A stretch of DNA of 64,000 nucleotides from Chamaelirium japonicum (GCA_947650365.1 OX393550.1:71309478-71373477), one strand, 5' to 3'. Positions 23,131 through 35,813 are shown, counted from the first letter of the stretch. The notes: generated by a model from the sequence alone, not told the origin. Numbers and translations are program-made.

Positions 23131-23583
23131 CTCCATTTTACTATATATTAGTGAGCAACCCGGACAATGCACAAATGAACTTGACGCACGCCACTTGGCT
23201 CAGATGACATCACAACCGTTCAAAGAAGTGAACAATCTGTTGCGAGTGTGATTCACTCGTCAGAAAGTGAAACATAGTGCCAATGATTTTCCTAATTAAC
23301 ATATCGATCAAATGAATATTAATTGACATTGAATGTGTATTTATCATCTTTATAGTATATGTTTAATAGAATTTTAGAGAGAGCCGTGCTCATATACACC
23401 GAAGAAAGATTATAGCTCTTCAAAAGAGGTTTACGTGTTACAACACGAGAGAGAGGGCTCCATTTTAGTATTATACTATTAGACTAGTACTAATCCATTA
23501 TAATGTACGGATGGTTACGATGTAGCTTGAACAGATCGTACATCTTGTATCGAATCCAGCTCCCCATAATTTGTGTGTGTGAG

Positions 23584-23633
<50 letters not shown>

Positions 23634-23765
23634 TAGAGAGAGAGGAACAAATTTAATTATGAAAAAAATTAAAAGAGGAGAGAGAGAGATAGAGAGGGGA
23701 GAGGGGGAGAGGGGGGGAGGGGAGGTTGCCATTTGGCACCAAAGGCCTCAGCTTTATCGGAGTAA

Positions 23766-23878
23766 CTAGTAAGAAATCCAGGCAATGCCTGAATGTGCTT
23801 GATGGGCGCCATTTGGCAAAGACGACATCACAACTGTTCGAAAAAGTGCGAAATCTGAAGTGAGTGTGATTCACTTGT

Positions 23879-23917
<39 letters not shown>

Positions 23918-24400
23918 ACATCAAATGACCATTAAATGCCATTGAATGAAAATTTATCATCTTTATGGTAGGTTTTTAATTGAATTTAAAAGAGAGCCGC
24001 ATTCACACACGGAAGAAGAATTCTAGCTCTTTAAAAGACGTCCACGTGTCACAACATGGGAGAGAGACTTTCATTTTAGTATATACTAGTAAGAAACCCG
24101 GGCAATGCCCGAATGTGCTTGATGCACGCCATTTGGCAAAGACGACATCATAACTATTCGAAGAAGTGTGAAATCTAAAGTGAGTGTGATTCACTTGTTA
24201 GAGAGAGAGAGAGAAAGAGAGATTAACATCAAATGACCATTAAATGTCATTGAATGAAAATTTATCATATTTATGGTAGGTTTTTAAATGGATTTAAAAG
24301 AGAGCCGCGTTCACACATGGAAGAAGAATTCTAACTCTTTAAAAGACATCCACGTATCACAACACAGGAGAAAGGCTTCCATTTTAGTATATAGTATAGA
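23766..24400 (-). mobile_element. Two head-to-tail short Helitron-like copies
   Basis: Two related units lie in tandem on the minus strand, about 23766-24085 and 24086-24400. Each 3' end shows a hairpin, nine bases, then CTAG followed by T: the hairpins are CGGGCA-A-TGCCCG (24099-24111) and CAGGCA-A-TGCCTG (23779-23791), with a paired base change. The outer 5' end is TCTATACTATATACT at 24400 after an A. The related locus near 50140-50175 lacks both units. No coding capacity. Confidence 0.55.
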
Positions 24401-24770
24401 TATAGATATAGATATAGATATATTTGATTAACTAAAATAAGTAGTTAAATAACACGATTTTAAAAAAATATTATTAAAAAAGAAATATTTAAATAAATAG
24501 CAGTTGACCAAAAGTATTTAACATACTAGTGCTCTGAGAACCACATCACGTCAATTTTTTTTCCAATTCTTGTAAAACCCGGTATTTGGGTTGCTGATTT
24601 TAAATTTGATATTTTGAATACAAGATTTAAACGAAAACCCATCGCAAAGTTGGCTAAATGTGGGAACTCCAGCATAAGGGGTATAGGGTTTTCAATTAAA
24701 CCCGATATCATGAATATCGAGTTTAAAACTGACAGCCCAGATACCGTGTTTCATGAGATTGTCCAATGTC

Positions 24771-25845
24771 AACAAAGACTGGCTTTTGGGGATATTCTCA
24801 GTAGGTGTCCCGATAGGATCCACATAATGAACATTTGCAAGGGCTTCCTCCTTTCCAACTTGGAGTGCAATTCTCCAGTACAAAAAAAGGGTGCACCTTT
24901 CTTCATCATCTAAATTTGCCTCCCTTCACATGTTTAGCAACTTCTTATTTGAAGTTACATCCAGTCTCACTCTATTTTGCAAGTACACAACGTTGAATAT
25001 AAGTCCAGAGGGGCAACACACTTTTCAGCACATAATTTTGTTAAATCATAATAGCTCAATGAATTACCATCAAGTTACCAACTTCTCACTTCTCTAATGC
25101 AAATAATTTTTTTATTTTTATGGTTGATTATTTTCAGGATAACCCCACACACCTCCACAATACAATACAATGTCCTTTTCATCATAGAACATGACATTCC
25201 TGTAATTTAAATCAAAATACATAGTAAATAAGCTCCACATACACTACACATAATGAAAATTATTCAAATACTAAGTAGATTTACATTAGTCGTAATGAAA
25301 ATGATTTTTTGAACAAATTATACAACTAAACATAAGTCCACACATTTACTTCATCAGTTAATGTTGTCGATACAATGATTGAAATATGTCATTACATCCA
25401 TTGAGATATCACATATAAAAGAACTATTCTTTGCATTGGCCGCTATCATCTTCCGCATGATTAACATACTTCGTTTGAGGTACATAATGGTCTAGTATTG
25501 ATCTTTCATGAACAATCTACGAGTAGTTTCAATTCGTAATAGATAGTCAAAACTACATCATAACAATACTGTCCTACGAATTTGTTATGACACTATTCAA
25601 GTGGATGGAACATAGTTAAGAACTTTATAAATAAATAAGGTAATATTCGAATATCAATTGAGTGCATGTTTTGAAATCTAAAAAGAACACTATAACAACA
25701 ATAGAGATTCCACAACTAACTATATCATATATGACCTATGTTAAAGTATTTAAATTTGATAGGAACTATGATTGTATGCGAAGTAGGCCAATTTTTAACA
25801 AGGTTGGCACCACCTTTCCAGTCGGCCAACTTCTTCTCATCATAT
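24771..25845. other. AT-rich non-coding DNA left of Copia-1
   Basis: No gene supported. A short minus-strand frame at 24692-24883 looks protein-like in composition but I do not recognise it, and it lies partly in the dispersed repeat. Ends at the CATAT target duplication (25841-25845) of Copia-1. Confidence 0.45.
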
Positions 25846-28442
25846 TGTTGGAATTGGATCCGCTTATCAGAGTCACAGCGGAAGCAAAAGATAGATCCGA
25901 AGATCTTACGGTGTATGTTTCATTACAATTAATTCTACAAAACAATCTACATGCAAATCTATAATCTTAGCATATACGCGGACACCCTAGAGGCATACTA
26001 CGATCTATGGAAGACATGCATGTATCTAGTTAGGTGTTTAGAATCATCATACCTTTTGGATCTATGATCCGAAGAGAACAGAACGACGATGAACCGCACG
26101 TGAATCGCAAGGGAAGCTGTCGGATAGCACCTGTCCTTTGCGAAGGGAGGAATCCTTGAAGCCCTACCTCTGAGTGCAAGGACTACGAGCCGACGGAGGA
26201 ATTCGTTGCGAAGACAATGGCTAGCCGCAAGATCTCCTCCTTCTCCTTCTCTTTTCTTCCTTCTCCTTCCTTCCTCCTTCTTCTTCCTCTTTCTTCCTTG
26301 GCCGAAACCTCAAAGAGGAGGAGAGGGGGGAGGTTCGGATTTTCTGGAGAGGGGGAGCACTAAGGTCGACCCTCCCTCTTCCTATTTCTCTTATAGGGCC
26401 TGTCCCCTATTGCTTCAAGGAAGCTAGGGCCGGCCCCTAGTAGATAAGGATAAGAGGGGGGCGGTTTTTACGGTTTCAGGTGTCTATCGTGAAGTCTGGA
26501 CGAAAACGCCCTTCACAAAAAGTGAAACACTGCGAGAGAGATTGAGTGAGGTGCGCTACTCGGAATCGAGTTCGTCAGCGCCTATGAGCTCCTGGAATTA
26601 TTCTGCTCATTCTAAGATCCATATTCAACATGTTCTGAGCTATATTTCAGTATTTACCAAAATACCCCTACGGCCCCTAATACATGTGAATTAGGTTCTT
26701 AGGCTCCGGGCTTGCACTCTATCGTGCTACTTCGTATCCAACGTATCCAACCAGGTCGGGGAACAATTTCTATACGCAACGACAGGGTGGAACCTTCAGG
26801 GTTCGGAATCTCTAGCTCCAACCTGATCCCTGATTAACTGTTCCGGTGACACACCGAAAGTTTCGTTAATCAGTCCTAATCCGATTAACCCGCATAGCCA
26901 CCCAGAGTGCGACGTGAGTTGAACTCTAGTGATCCTAAACTTATATTACTCCCTCGTAACCCTGTTCTATACTATACTCTGATAATCCTTAGTCCCTCAT
27001 ATTACTGGTGCCATGATATGACTCGGGCGGTGGGGAGTAGGGGTGCAACTTGGTCCGGGTCAAATCGAGAACCGACCCGACCCGACCGCATTGGGTTGGT
27101 TTGGGTCGGTTTTCTAGTTTATAATGGGTCGGATCCGGTTTGGTTATTAGCAGACCCGATCTAAATCGGTTCGGTTATGGATCGAGGTTTGTGTGATCCG
27201 ACCCGACCTGACTTTGTATTACTTTAATACTTTCGTAAGATATGCATTTAGCTTACCAATGGTGTTGATTCAAATACATGTTATACTGATCACTTAAACA
27301 CTTTGTTTCTAATCCATCTTTAGGATAAGCAAATGAATGGTCTTGCTGAAAAGCTTTGCAATAGATTTGCTGAAGTCACTACTATGCTTTCGTGTTTGTT
27401 TCTTGATGCAAGTGTCTGAATGTCCCATTTTTCACGATGTCTTTGTCTGAACCGTTTCCACTTTTTAGAGGCTGAGTATATTATTTTTGTTTTCCTTTGT
27501 TTGATTTCGGATTGTTCAAAAAAAAGTTTTAAACCCGAACCGACCCGAACTTTTTATGGGTTGGGTTGGGTTGGTTCAATAGGTCAATGGTTTGGTTCCG
27601 GGTTGGAAAAGTTGGAACCGACCCTAGGTTGGGTTGGTTTTGGTTTGAGGCCGAACCGAACCGAACCGAACCGACTTGCACCCCTAGTGGGGAGCACCGT
27701 CAGATCCCGATCGATCATCTGACTAGGAATTGATGACTTGTCATCTATAACACCACACACCTTTCGGTGCTATGCCAAGCATCCGAAACATCGTTAGTCA
27801 TACTGATAACCACCAGGCCTGGGTTAACTGTGTGGACAGATTGACTCATCAAAACGTACCCATCCAACACTGGACGTTGGATAACCTGTATGGATTACAT
27901 GTCACTCAAGCGCCAGCCGGGTAACCCAACGTACCGTGGTATTGGACTATGGAAGGTCCGCACACGTTGCCACATCAAAGCACCACACAACTGGTTGGCC
28001 CAATATACATGGTCCCTCAGGGTTAAGGATAGATTATCTATAGTAGTAAGATGGTTTATGCACCAGTATCTGAATCACTGAACTGTGCACCGTCTTGGTT
28101 CCTGTTCAACTCGATCATCGTGCTTGGTCAGGTGAATAGGAATCCAGTGTTCCCGTAGTGGAGACTTCACCATATCCTCTACCTGCCAACAGCTTGTTCT
28201 CGGTGAAGCGACCGGCATCACCTAAGCTGTGAACTAGTTCTAGGTCTTCACACAACTGGTCCACTGGGTCTCCCAAGCATGGATCCACCATGCGCCTCAG
28301 TGGCCTACTGTGTTCCCTAGGGTCCTTTATTATATGTATATTAACATATACCATAATAGTATTCTAATTAAAGCAATAACCAAAGGCATCTTTATTAATG
28401 TTAATACAGAAAATCCACGCTAAGGACATACAAGCTACAACA
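25846..28442 (-). repeat. Copia-1 3' LTR, interrupted by a hAT-like element
   Basis: 2597 bp in the window, 1940 bp after taking out the 649-bp insert and its 8-bp duplication, against 1950 bp for the partner at 46827-48776. The polypurine tract AAGTGGAAGAT lies just right of it (28443-28453, minus strand). A CT-rich segment occurs at about 26220-26310. Confidence 0.9.
27038..27686. mobile_element. hAT-like element in the Copia-1 3' LTR
   Basis: 649 bp; left end TAGGGGTGCAACTTGG, right end CCGACTTGCACCCCTA, a good inverted repeat. Perfect 8-bp target duplications GTGGGGAG lie at 27030-27037 and 27687-27694. The partner LTR has a single GTGGGGAG at the same place (about 48025-48032) and no insert. 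Sub-terminal GGGTCGG/CCGACCC repeats are present; no transposase. Confidence 0.92.
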
Positions 28443-28456
28443 ATCTTCCACTTGGC

Positions 28457-29107
28457 CTAGCGGGGAACAACAGTCTTAACTCTCATGGCATCCACGTGCT
28501 TCTCAAAAGCCTTGGTCGGTAACGCCTTTGTGAAAGGGTCCGCCATGTTATCTGCAGATGCCACCTGAGTCACTGCAACCTCCCCTCGTTTCTGCAAGTC
28601 CCGGATAATGTAGTATTTCCGCTCGATATGCTTGCTCTTCTGGTGATATCTTGGCTCCTTGGATTGTGCTACCGCTCCACTATTGTTACAGTAAAGAACA
28701 ATAGTATCTTGAGCTCCCAGTACGCATCCTAAGTCCGTGAGGAATTTCTTGAGCCACACCGCCTCCTTAGCTGCTTCGCACATCGCAACGTACTCAGCCT
28801 CTGTCGTCGAATCCACGATGCATCCCTGCTTTACGCTTCTCCAACTGACTGCTCCTCCTCCTAATGAAAATACAAACCCTGACGTCGATCTTCTGGATTC
28901 CGGATCTGACGTAAAGTCAGAATCCGTATATCCAATCGGCATCAGTTCCTGTGAAGAGTAAACTAACTCATAATCTCTCGTCCTACGGAGATACTTGAGT
29001 ATACTTTTCACAGCAGTCCAGTGCCCTGGACCCGGATTTGACTGATACCTGCCCATCATGCCTACTACATAGTATATATCTGGTCTCGTGCACTGCATAG
29101 CATACAT
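28457..29107 (-). pseudogene. Copia-1 RNase H domain
   Basis: 216 open codons with the copia RNase H signature: GYTDSDFTSDPESRRSTSG, GGGAVSWRSVKQ, STTEAEYVA, a Ser-Gly in place of the usual Asp-rich CDN (LYCNNSGAVAQS), KSKHIERKYYIIRD and ADPFTKAL. The stop is 14 bp before the LTR, so the frame ends where it should. The catalytic CDN motif reads CNN, which would lose one acidic residue. An upstream break separates it from RT. Confidence 0.85.
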
Positions 29108-29307
29108 CAGACTCCCTACAGTCGAAGCATAAGGTTCTTCTGTATCCCTGCCCTCTCCTCAGGAGTCTTAGGACCCTGATCCTTGGACAATTTTATTCCA
29201 TGTCTAAATGGAACCAATCCCTTCTTGGAGTTGTGCATACTGAATCTGACCAAGATAGCATCTATGTAGGTTGACTGTGACAGATAGAGAGTCTTGTTCT
29301 GACGATC

Positions 29308-29879
29308 TCAAGTTACCTTGATCCTCAGAACATAACTCGCTTCACCCAGGTCTTTCATGTCAAATTGAGAGGTTAACCACACCTTCACTGTAGACAACGT
29401 TCCAACATCGTTTCTAATGAGCAGGATATCATCTACGTAAAGCACTAGAAAAACTACTGCAGTATTATCGCTCCTTTTATAAACACATGGTTCATCCACG
29501 TTCTGCTCAAATCTATAAGACTGGATAGCCTGATCAAAACGCATGTTCCAACTTTTGGATGCTTGCTTCAGTCCATAAATGGACCTTTGCAAGTTGCACC
29601 CAGACTTTCTTGACCTTTTACGACAAAGCCTGGAGGCTGAGATATATAGATGTCTTCTTCCAAATCCACGTTGAGGAATGCGGTCTTGACGTCCATTTGC
29701 CAGATCTCCCAATCATAATGGGCTGCAATGGACAAGAGAATCTGGATAGACTTAAGTATAGCCACTGGCGAAAAGCTTTCGTCATAGTCGATCCCTTCTC
29801 GCTGGGTATAACCCTTAGCGACTAGTCTATCTTTGTAAGTCTCAACGGTACCATCCAGACATCTTTTTCTTTTGTACAC
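29308..29879 (-). pseudogene. Copia-1 reverse transcriptase
   Basis: The N-terminal half (29879-29600) has [17 protein letters not shown] and [12 protein letters not shown] frameshift near 29600-29640 leads to the second half (29712-29308), with [17 protein letters not shown], the catalytic LYVDDILLI and FDMKDLGEASYVL. The open stretch stops at about 29308. These are standard Ty1/copia RT motifs. The enzyme would copy element RNA; this copy is broken. Confidence 0.87.
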
Positions 29880-29939
29880 CTACTTACACCCAATAGGTTT
29901 AATGTTGTGAGGTGGTGTTATAAGTGTCAAGATCAAGTT

Positions 29940-30317
29940 TTAGGACATCGATGTCAGTTCTGCCTCCATGGCTTTCTGCCATACTGCATGGTCAGTGGAT
30001 ACCATCGCTTCATTATAATTCAGAGGATCATCCTCCTGAAACTCTGGATCTACCATGAAGGCTTCTCTAATGTATCTATCAGGAGCACTTGTGGTCCCCC
30101 CACTGTGACGAGCCTGCAGTGGTTCCATAAGAGTTGATTCTACAGTATCGTTTATCTTAGTGGTATCGGCTCCCATTATGTTTTCTATCTGCGTACTCTC
30201 ATCAGTACCAAGCAATTCTTCAAGAACTACTTTACTGGTGGGCTTATGGTCTATTAAATAATCCTGCTCCAGGAATACGACGTTCGTCGAGACGACAACC
30301 TTTTTATCCTCAGGATC
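29940..30317 (-). pseudogene. Copia-1 pol linker between integrase and RT
   Basis: Begins with DPEDKKVVVSTNVVFLEQDYL, the integrase C-terminal GKR/PF-like region of copia, and continues to MEAELTSM at the RT start. Its natural upstream partner is GTKGGLFYY at 34540-34570; the two are separated by the insertion at 30318-34531. Confidence 0.75.
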
Positions 30318-31268
30318 TGTAACACCTGTGGTGTTAGATTTGAGAATAATAGAAATCCTCAATGGCTAGTTTCATCTTTTTACAGCCAGACTTTTTCTTT
30401 GGGCTTTTTCCCAATAAATGGATCGTAAACCTATGAGATGTTTTACGTTCACATTCTCCGTAACTTCGAGCATGTCACGATGGTGCGTTCCGTGCAACGA
30501 TCATGTGTATGCACAACCAGTTTCGGCAGCCCGGCAGGTAAACCCTAGAAAAACGATAATTGCTCGATAGTTGTAGCTGTTTTGTTTCTTGCAAGAGATC
30601 GGGTGATCGGATCTTAACGAAACAAGATACGTTAGATGAGGCTCTGAGAGAGCCTTCCAATGAGCCTGAGTTAGGGTCGATCCGACACTCGGGTAAATAG
30701 TTATTGCTATTTTGAGTTTTGGAGTTTTTCCTTCTTTTTGGGAGATCTAGAAGTCAGAAAATTATGTACCAAGAGCTGACACGTTTGCGTTGATGAGACC
30801 TTTCCAACGAATCCTCTCGGGCTTTATTCCGACTTCCGGTTTGATAGTTACAAGTGATTATTCTTTTCAGCCGGTTGATGGACGAATCGCACCCGGATTC
30901 CAACCGAGCCCGGTTCAGGGCTCGGGACCGAGCCCGACCAGCCCTAGAGCCTGCCTCCCAGTCTCCTAGCATAATTTAGGCTCTCTTGACCTCCCTCCCC
31001 AGTTATTTAAATTCAAAATTCGGATGAGAATAATCGGGTAAGATTTTGGGATGATAAACCCCTACCTTTTAGTCCTTATCCCTTCCCCCTTATTAGGAAA
31101 CCTTAACCGACCTTATCCCCTAGTTCTTCTCACCACAACATCAGCCCCCCTTTAAATATGAACCGAGAGAGAGGGAGAGAAATAGAGAGAGAACGGGAGA
31201 GAGAGAGAGAACGTGAGAGAACGGAATAAAGAGATAGAGAGAGAACGGGAGAGAGAGAGAAGGACGTA

Positions 31269-31308
<40 letters not shown>

Positions 31309-34300
31309 GGAGAGAAATAGAGAGAGAAAGGAGGGAGAGAAGAAGATAGAGACCAAGGGAGAAGAGAGAGGAGCAGCCGCAGGCCCCTCCGAGTACCTCC
31401 CCCGACTCCGGCGAACTACCACAGGTCAGCCCTCCCTCTCTCCTCTCCTCCTCCACCCGAACCGGACCTCTAACCCGACCACACCCTCCTCCCTTACCTG
31501 CAATCCCGACCTCATCCTCTTCTCCTTTGCCCGCCGGCACCACCCCAAGCCACCGCCGGCATCACCCCAAGCCACCGCCGGCACCACCCCAAGTCACCGG
31601 AGCCGCACCTTCCACCACAAACCCCTCCGGCCAGGGTCGTTCCGGGCTCCGACGGCACACCGGCCACCTCCTCCCGCGCCTCCCCTATGAGGGTGATGCG
31701 GTGGAGACCGGCCGGGCACCGTCGGCGCACCCAAACCCGGCCACCCCGCCGCCGGCGTCGCTCAAAAAACCAGAGCTCTTTTTCTTTGTTGAGAAGAAAC
31801 TGGGCAGGACTGATTTGTAATTATATATCTATCCCAGGTTTTTTTTAAGAAAATGTTAATACTGCAACCCAACCCGACTGCACTGCAACCCGACCCGCTT
31901 AAGTGCACAGCAGACCCACAGACCCGGCCCAACAGTGAACCGGTCTGGTTCACCTGAACCAGACCCGTGAACCAGTCAATTTTGGTTCGACTGTCATTTC
32001 TCCGTCCGAACTCGGAATTGAACGAAACCAGCGCCATTCCGACCGGCTCGGAAAATACTACCCGTTGGCCATAGTTTAGTATAATAATTATACTATTTAA
32101 TACCCTATTTTATCCTTGGACCCGATATTATCGCGGTACCGTGGTTTGACTGCCGTTTCATCGTCCGAACTCGGATTCGGACGAAACCAGCGGCATTGTG
32201 CTCAGAATATTGAGTCCCACCTATCAAACCCAGAATATAACCCTAGAACCTCTTCTACCCTAGTGAACCAACCATGCGATCGATTTCACCGGTTCTACGT
32301 GGTTTGACCCGAAACCATCCGACCGAAGTCGGATTCCAGCGAAACTGGAACCATCGGAAAGGGTTCTTCGAGCCCGATTTGATGAGTAGGTTTAGCTTCT
32401 ATTTACTTGATTGGCCTAGTATTGTTTAGGTTCGAGTTCTTCAGTCCCACGGATTTGCGTGCTGTCGACTCAATGTTTGTCCCCTATCGAGGGTGCCCGA
32501 CTATCCTTGGCATAGAACCCTCATCGTAGATTCTTTTGTTTTAATCGATAGAGTTGTGATGCTGAGCTGTGGTTATTATCAGACCTTGATCGTGGTGATC
32601 CAGCGGAGATGGATCAGAGGCAGCTAGCAGGAGTCGTGTGCGATCGACAACCAGGTGACATCTACTACCCTTGCGTGGTCTTTAATAGTGGGAAATGAGA
32701 ATGACTAAGGGTAGATGTCTATGACACTGCATGCGGGCCCCGCCGGGCATCGTCGCATGTGGTCAAGTGGACCCCGCCTTGCATGCGGAGTCGCGAGTCC
32801 GGCGACGCATGCTTAAAATATTAATAGAATAATAATAATGATTGCTTTTGATTGTATGGACACCGTAATTAGGATTCCCTTAAGTTAAACAATAAATTGA
32901 ATAACTAATAATTATCGGGGCCCACCCTCCTGAGAGGAGAATGACAACCCTAGCACACGGGTTATCGGGATGAGTGTCTTACTTTATTTATTTATTATGT
33001 CGCATGGGTTGCGAGATCAGTACGGGACCAGGGGTAAATTGTTGGAAATTGATAAGCATTAATTAGACTTTTTGTAGCTTCATTGTATATGTTGAAAGAT
33101 GTTATATGTGAATCTACCTGGTTAGAGGGTAGGGACCCCGTACGCGCATGGGCCGTGAACCACCCTGCGCGTACAGCCGAAGTTAAGTAGGTTAGGGGTC
33201 ACGGGCAAGGGTTGTGGTAAAGCCAATAGGAGGTGCCCTCGAGTAGGGATTGGCCTAGCAGCCCTGTCCCGGGGAGTTGAAGTCCCCATAGTAAAGCAAG
33301 TTGGGCGGTAGAGCTCCATCGTGAAAGACGGGAAACCCCTTATGATCATCTGGGTGATTTGTGCATGGTGTTGGTGGATGCACGGCGAGAGAGCTGGCCC
33401 TCTACATCGAAATAAAAGGCCCTATAGTAATGCCCGACCGGGGGCAGGATGAACAAAATATCCGGGGTTCACATTTTGATAGTGTGTGTTTTATCTATAT
33501 ATGAATTTAGAATTGTATGACTGTTTACATGATGACCTTGTGACTTTAGATGAATGTCTTATTTAATTTGTTCTTTAATGCTGTAGAACATTGAATGGAC
33601 TTTATGTTAGATAACCTAGTGACAGTAGGAATTGCATGTGAATATAGACTACTGATAGGTTTAGGTATCATTCTGCAAGTTTTGATTCTACTAGAACTGA
33701 TAGATCTTATTTTAATTTATTAAGATTGGTCGTCTCATATTATTATAGACTATTAGGATGTCACTAGCCATTAATTTGGCTAATCTCCCAATTTCCTATT
33801 GGGGGCTACTCTTTCCCACGAGTAGGCTCAGTTGTAGGTCCGGAGGCTCAGGAGTAGCAGTAGGAGTCCAGAGGCGGAGTTGGAGTTGCAGCTTTACCTT
33901 TCTGTTTAGTATGTCCGTCTTGTAGTCTTTTCTCTTCAGACATGGTAATTGTATTGGAATAAGAGTTTTCATTAGTTAGTTAGTATTCTATGGTTGTAGT
34001 TGCAATGGTTCCAGCTGAATTCTTTTGGGTAGGCCTCTCCTCAAGGCCCTAAGCCTAGGATAGATCATGATGAAAATATAAGTGCATATAAATGACTAAA
34101 TTGATTAACCCTGTAGATAGAAACCCTATACTGGTGCACCTGAGTGTTAGGACGTGGATGAGACTACGTGGCTAGCCGTAGGAGGCTTGAGCCTCGTGCT
34201 CCCTCAGATAGACTCCTATCAGTATGTAGTGGCACCGACAGGTCACACATACTGAAAGGATATGACTTTTGAAGGTTGAGCTTGACTAGATAATATCTTC

Positions 34301-34531
34301 TCTCTGTTGATAATTTCTCTTTCTTTGCTTTTTAACAAAAATGGTTTTTTTGATAAATCAAATTTAAAAGATTCCCCTCTTGTTTCTCCCTCCTTCTTGT
34401 TTTTCATATTAGAGAGCGTAGAAGCCCTGTGAGAACCCAAATTGGTATAGTTAAGTAACCAGACCCAAAATCCTCTTCCTTTTCTCACCTCACACCCCAG
34501 GGATCGGTCTTCAGATTTCTGGGGCGTGACA
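30318..34531 (+). mobile_element. 4.2-kb LTR-like insertion, probably a solo LTR of a chromovirus-type element
   Basis: The insert begins TGTAACACC and ends GGGGCGTGACA (TG...CA). Flanking repeats are GGATC (30313-30317) and GGATA (34532-34536); the Copia-1 reading frame shows the right copy has lost three bases. It contains no gag or pol motif and no internal direct LTR pair that I can see. TGTAACACC...GTGACA ends and LTRs of several kilobases are known in Del/Tekay chromoviruses, so a solo LTR is the best reading; a coding-less large element is the alternative. A TTTAAATAT box (31151-31159) and a GA-rich tract with a Pro-rich frame after it fit an LTR promoter and leader. Confidence 0.6.
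31160..31350. repeat. Imperfect (GA)n tract in the solo-LTR-like element
   Basis: GAGAGA interrupted by AACGG and ATAGAG units, located about 10 bp after a TTTAAATAT box. Open frames across it on either strand (Ser/Leu or Arg/Glu) are artefacts. Confidence 0.8.
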
Positions 34532-35373
34532 GGATAATAAAATAAACCACCCTTTGTCCCTTTTGGATACCCAACGAACAGACATACCTTAGTCTTTGAC
34601 TCCATCTTATTTCGTTTGTCCTTCCGCATATATGCTAAACAACCCCAAATCCTAAAGTGCTGTAGGCTTGGCTTTCGCTTCAACCACAGCTCCCAAGGAG
34701 TTAGAGGTACTGACTTTGATTGAACCAAGTTCAAAGTATATGCTACCGTCTCTAGGGCATATCCCCAAAAACTAGGTGGCAATGTTGTATAACTCATCAT
34801 AGTCCGAACCATGTCTAACAAAGTTCGGTTTCTCCTCTCAGATATACCGTTTTGTTGTGGTGTCCCTGGTGCAGTCAACTGGGATACGATCCCATGCTCA
34901 CGCAGGTACCCAATAAATTCATCCGATAGGTATTTGCCTCCTCGATCTGATCATGGAGACTTGATACTTTTACCCGTCTGTTTTTCTGCTTCAGCTCCGA
35001 ACTCTTTGAACTTATCAAAGGATTCAGACTTCCGCCGCATTAGGTATATGTATCCAAACCTCGAGTGATCATCCGTGAAGGTGATAAAATACTCGAAGTC
35101 TCCTATGGCACGGACACTTATGGGCCCATATACATCAGTATATACCAACTCTAATACCTCCTAAGATCTGCTATCTTTGGCTCGAAAAGATCTTTTAGTC
35201 ATCTTGCCTTCCAGACAAGACTCACACGTTGGTAGGCTTTCTGAAATATCTGGACTTAAAAGTCCTACCTTAACCAACCTATGAATCATGTCTAAAGCTA
35301 TGTGTCCAAGTCTTAGATGCCAAAGGAGTATTGGATTATCTGAGAGATTTTTTTTTAGATGAATTAACCACAC
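34532..35373 (-). pseudogene. Copia-1 integrase
   Basis: The zinc-binding part (35373-35161) has LWHLRLGHI and CESCLEGKMTKRSF, the HHCC set. The core has YTDVYGPISV with the first Asp and DDHSRFGYIYLM, then GTPQQNGISERRNRTLLDM with the catalytic Glu. Two in-frame stops break it, TAG near 35160 and TGA near 34950, the second just before the middle catalytic Asp. The C-terminus ends in GTKGGLFYY where the 30318-34531 insert begins. Normal Ty1/copia position, upstream of RT. Confidence 0.87.
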
Positions 35374-35557
35374 AAGCTTCAGTTATGTTATCCTGCTTAT
35401 GATTGGAGTTAATTACATAGAAACCATTCTGTATCTGTCCCTTACAAATAAAGGAACCATTCAATTTAATTGATACACCAGAAGCATCAAATAAAACTGA
35501 AAAACTTTCATTATTAAATAAGAAAATATAAATTAAATTTTATCTCAAGGACGGTAC

Positions 35558-35808
35558 TTAAAGTATGTCTTTAAGTAATAAACTTCTTCCATCAAGAAAG
35601 TACAAGACGACATCTCCAAATGCTACAGCCTCTGCCACGGCCTCAGTTCCCATGCTTAGGATTATCTCCCCATCATCCAGTTTTCTTATCTCCTTAAACC
35701 CCTGCAAATTATTGCAAGCATGATTAGTGGAACCAGAATCCATAATCCATGAGACTGGAGAACAACTGGATGCTACTAGGGATTCCACTATGTGGATTTG
35801 AGATATAC
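35558..35808 (-). pseudogene. Copia-1 aspartic protease
   Basis: The active site is WIMDSGSTNHACNN near 35755-35715, the DSG form used by many copia elements, followed by ILSMGTEAVAEAVAFGDVVLYF. Tat-2 is inserted directly upstream; on either side of it the reading frame (gag ...KKTETG / ISQIHIVES...) would be continuous. A stop or frameshift lies between this stretch and the integrase zinc region (35374-35557). Confidence 0.8.
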
Positions 35809-35813
35809 CTGTT

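Larger units (their letters stand above)
21100..24770. repeat. Dispersed repeat, copy A, enlarged by Helitron-like insertions
   Basis: Blocks of this region align in order with 49570-50510: an ATATTTACCA-C-TTAATCTT start, an ACGATATCACAGCC block, an AGGCCTCAGCTTTAT block, and a final block around GTGGGAACTC-AGCATAAGGGG. Copy A is longer because it carries extra insertions (21153-23003, 23766-24400 and a further internal duplication at about 23130-23480). The repeat family is not recognised; no protein is encoded. Confidence 0.65.

Noticed and set aside
22255..23770. Arg/Glu and Ser/Leu repeat proteins
   Set aside because: Read-through of GA/CT microsatellites; the same applies at 31130-31543 and 50665-51011.
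24692..24883. Minus-strand 63-codon frame that looks protein-like
   Set aside because: Not recognised, partly inside the dispersed repeat, and no extension with splice sites was found.
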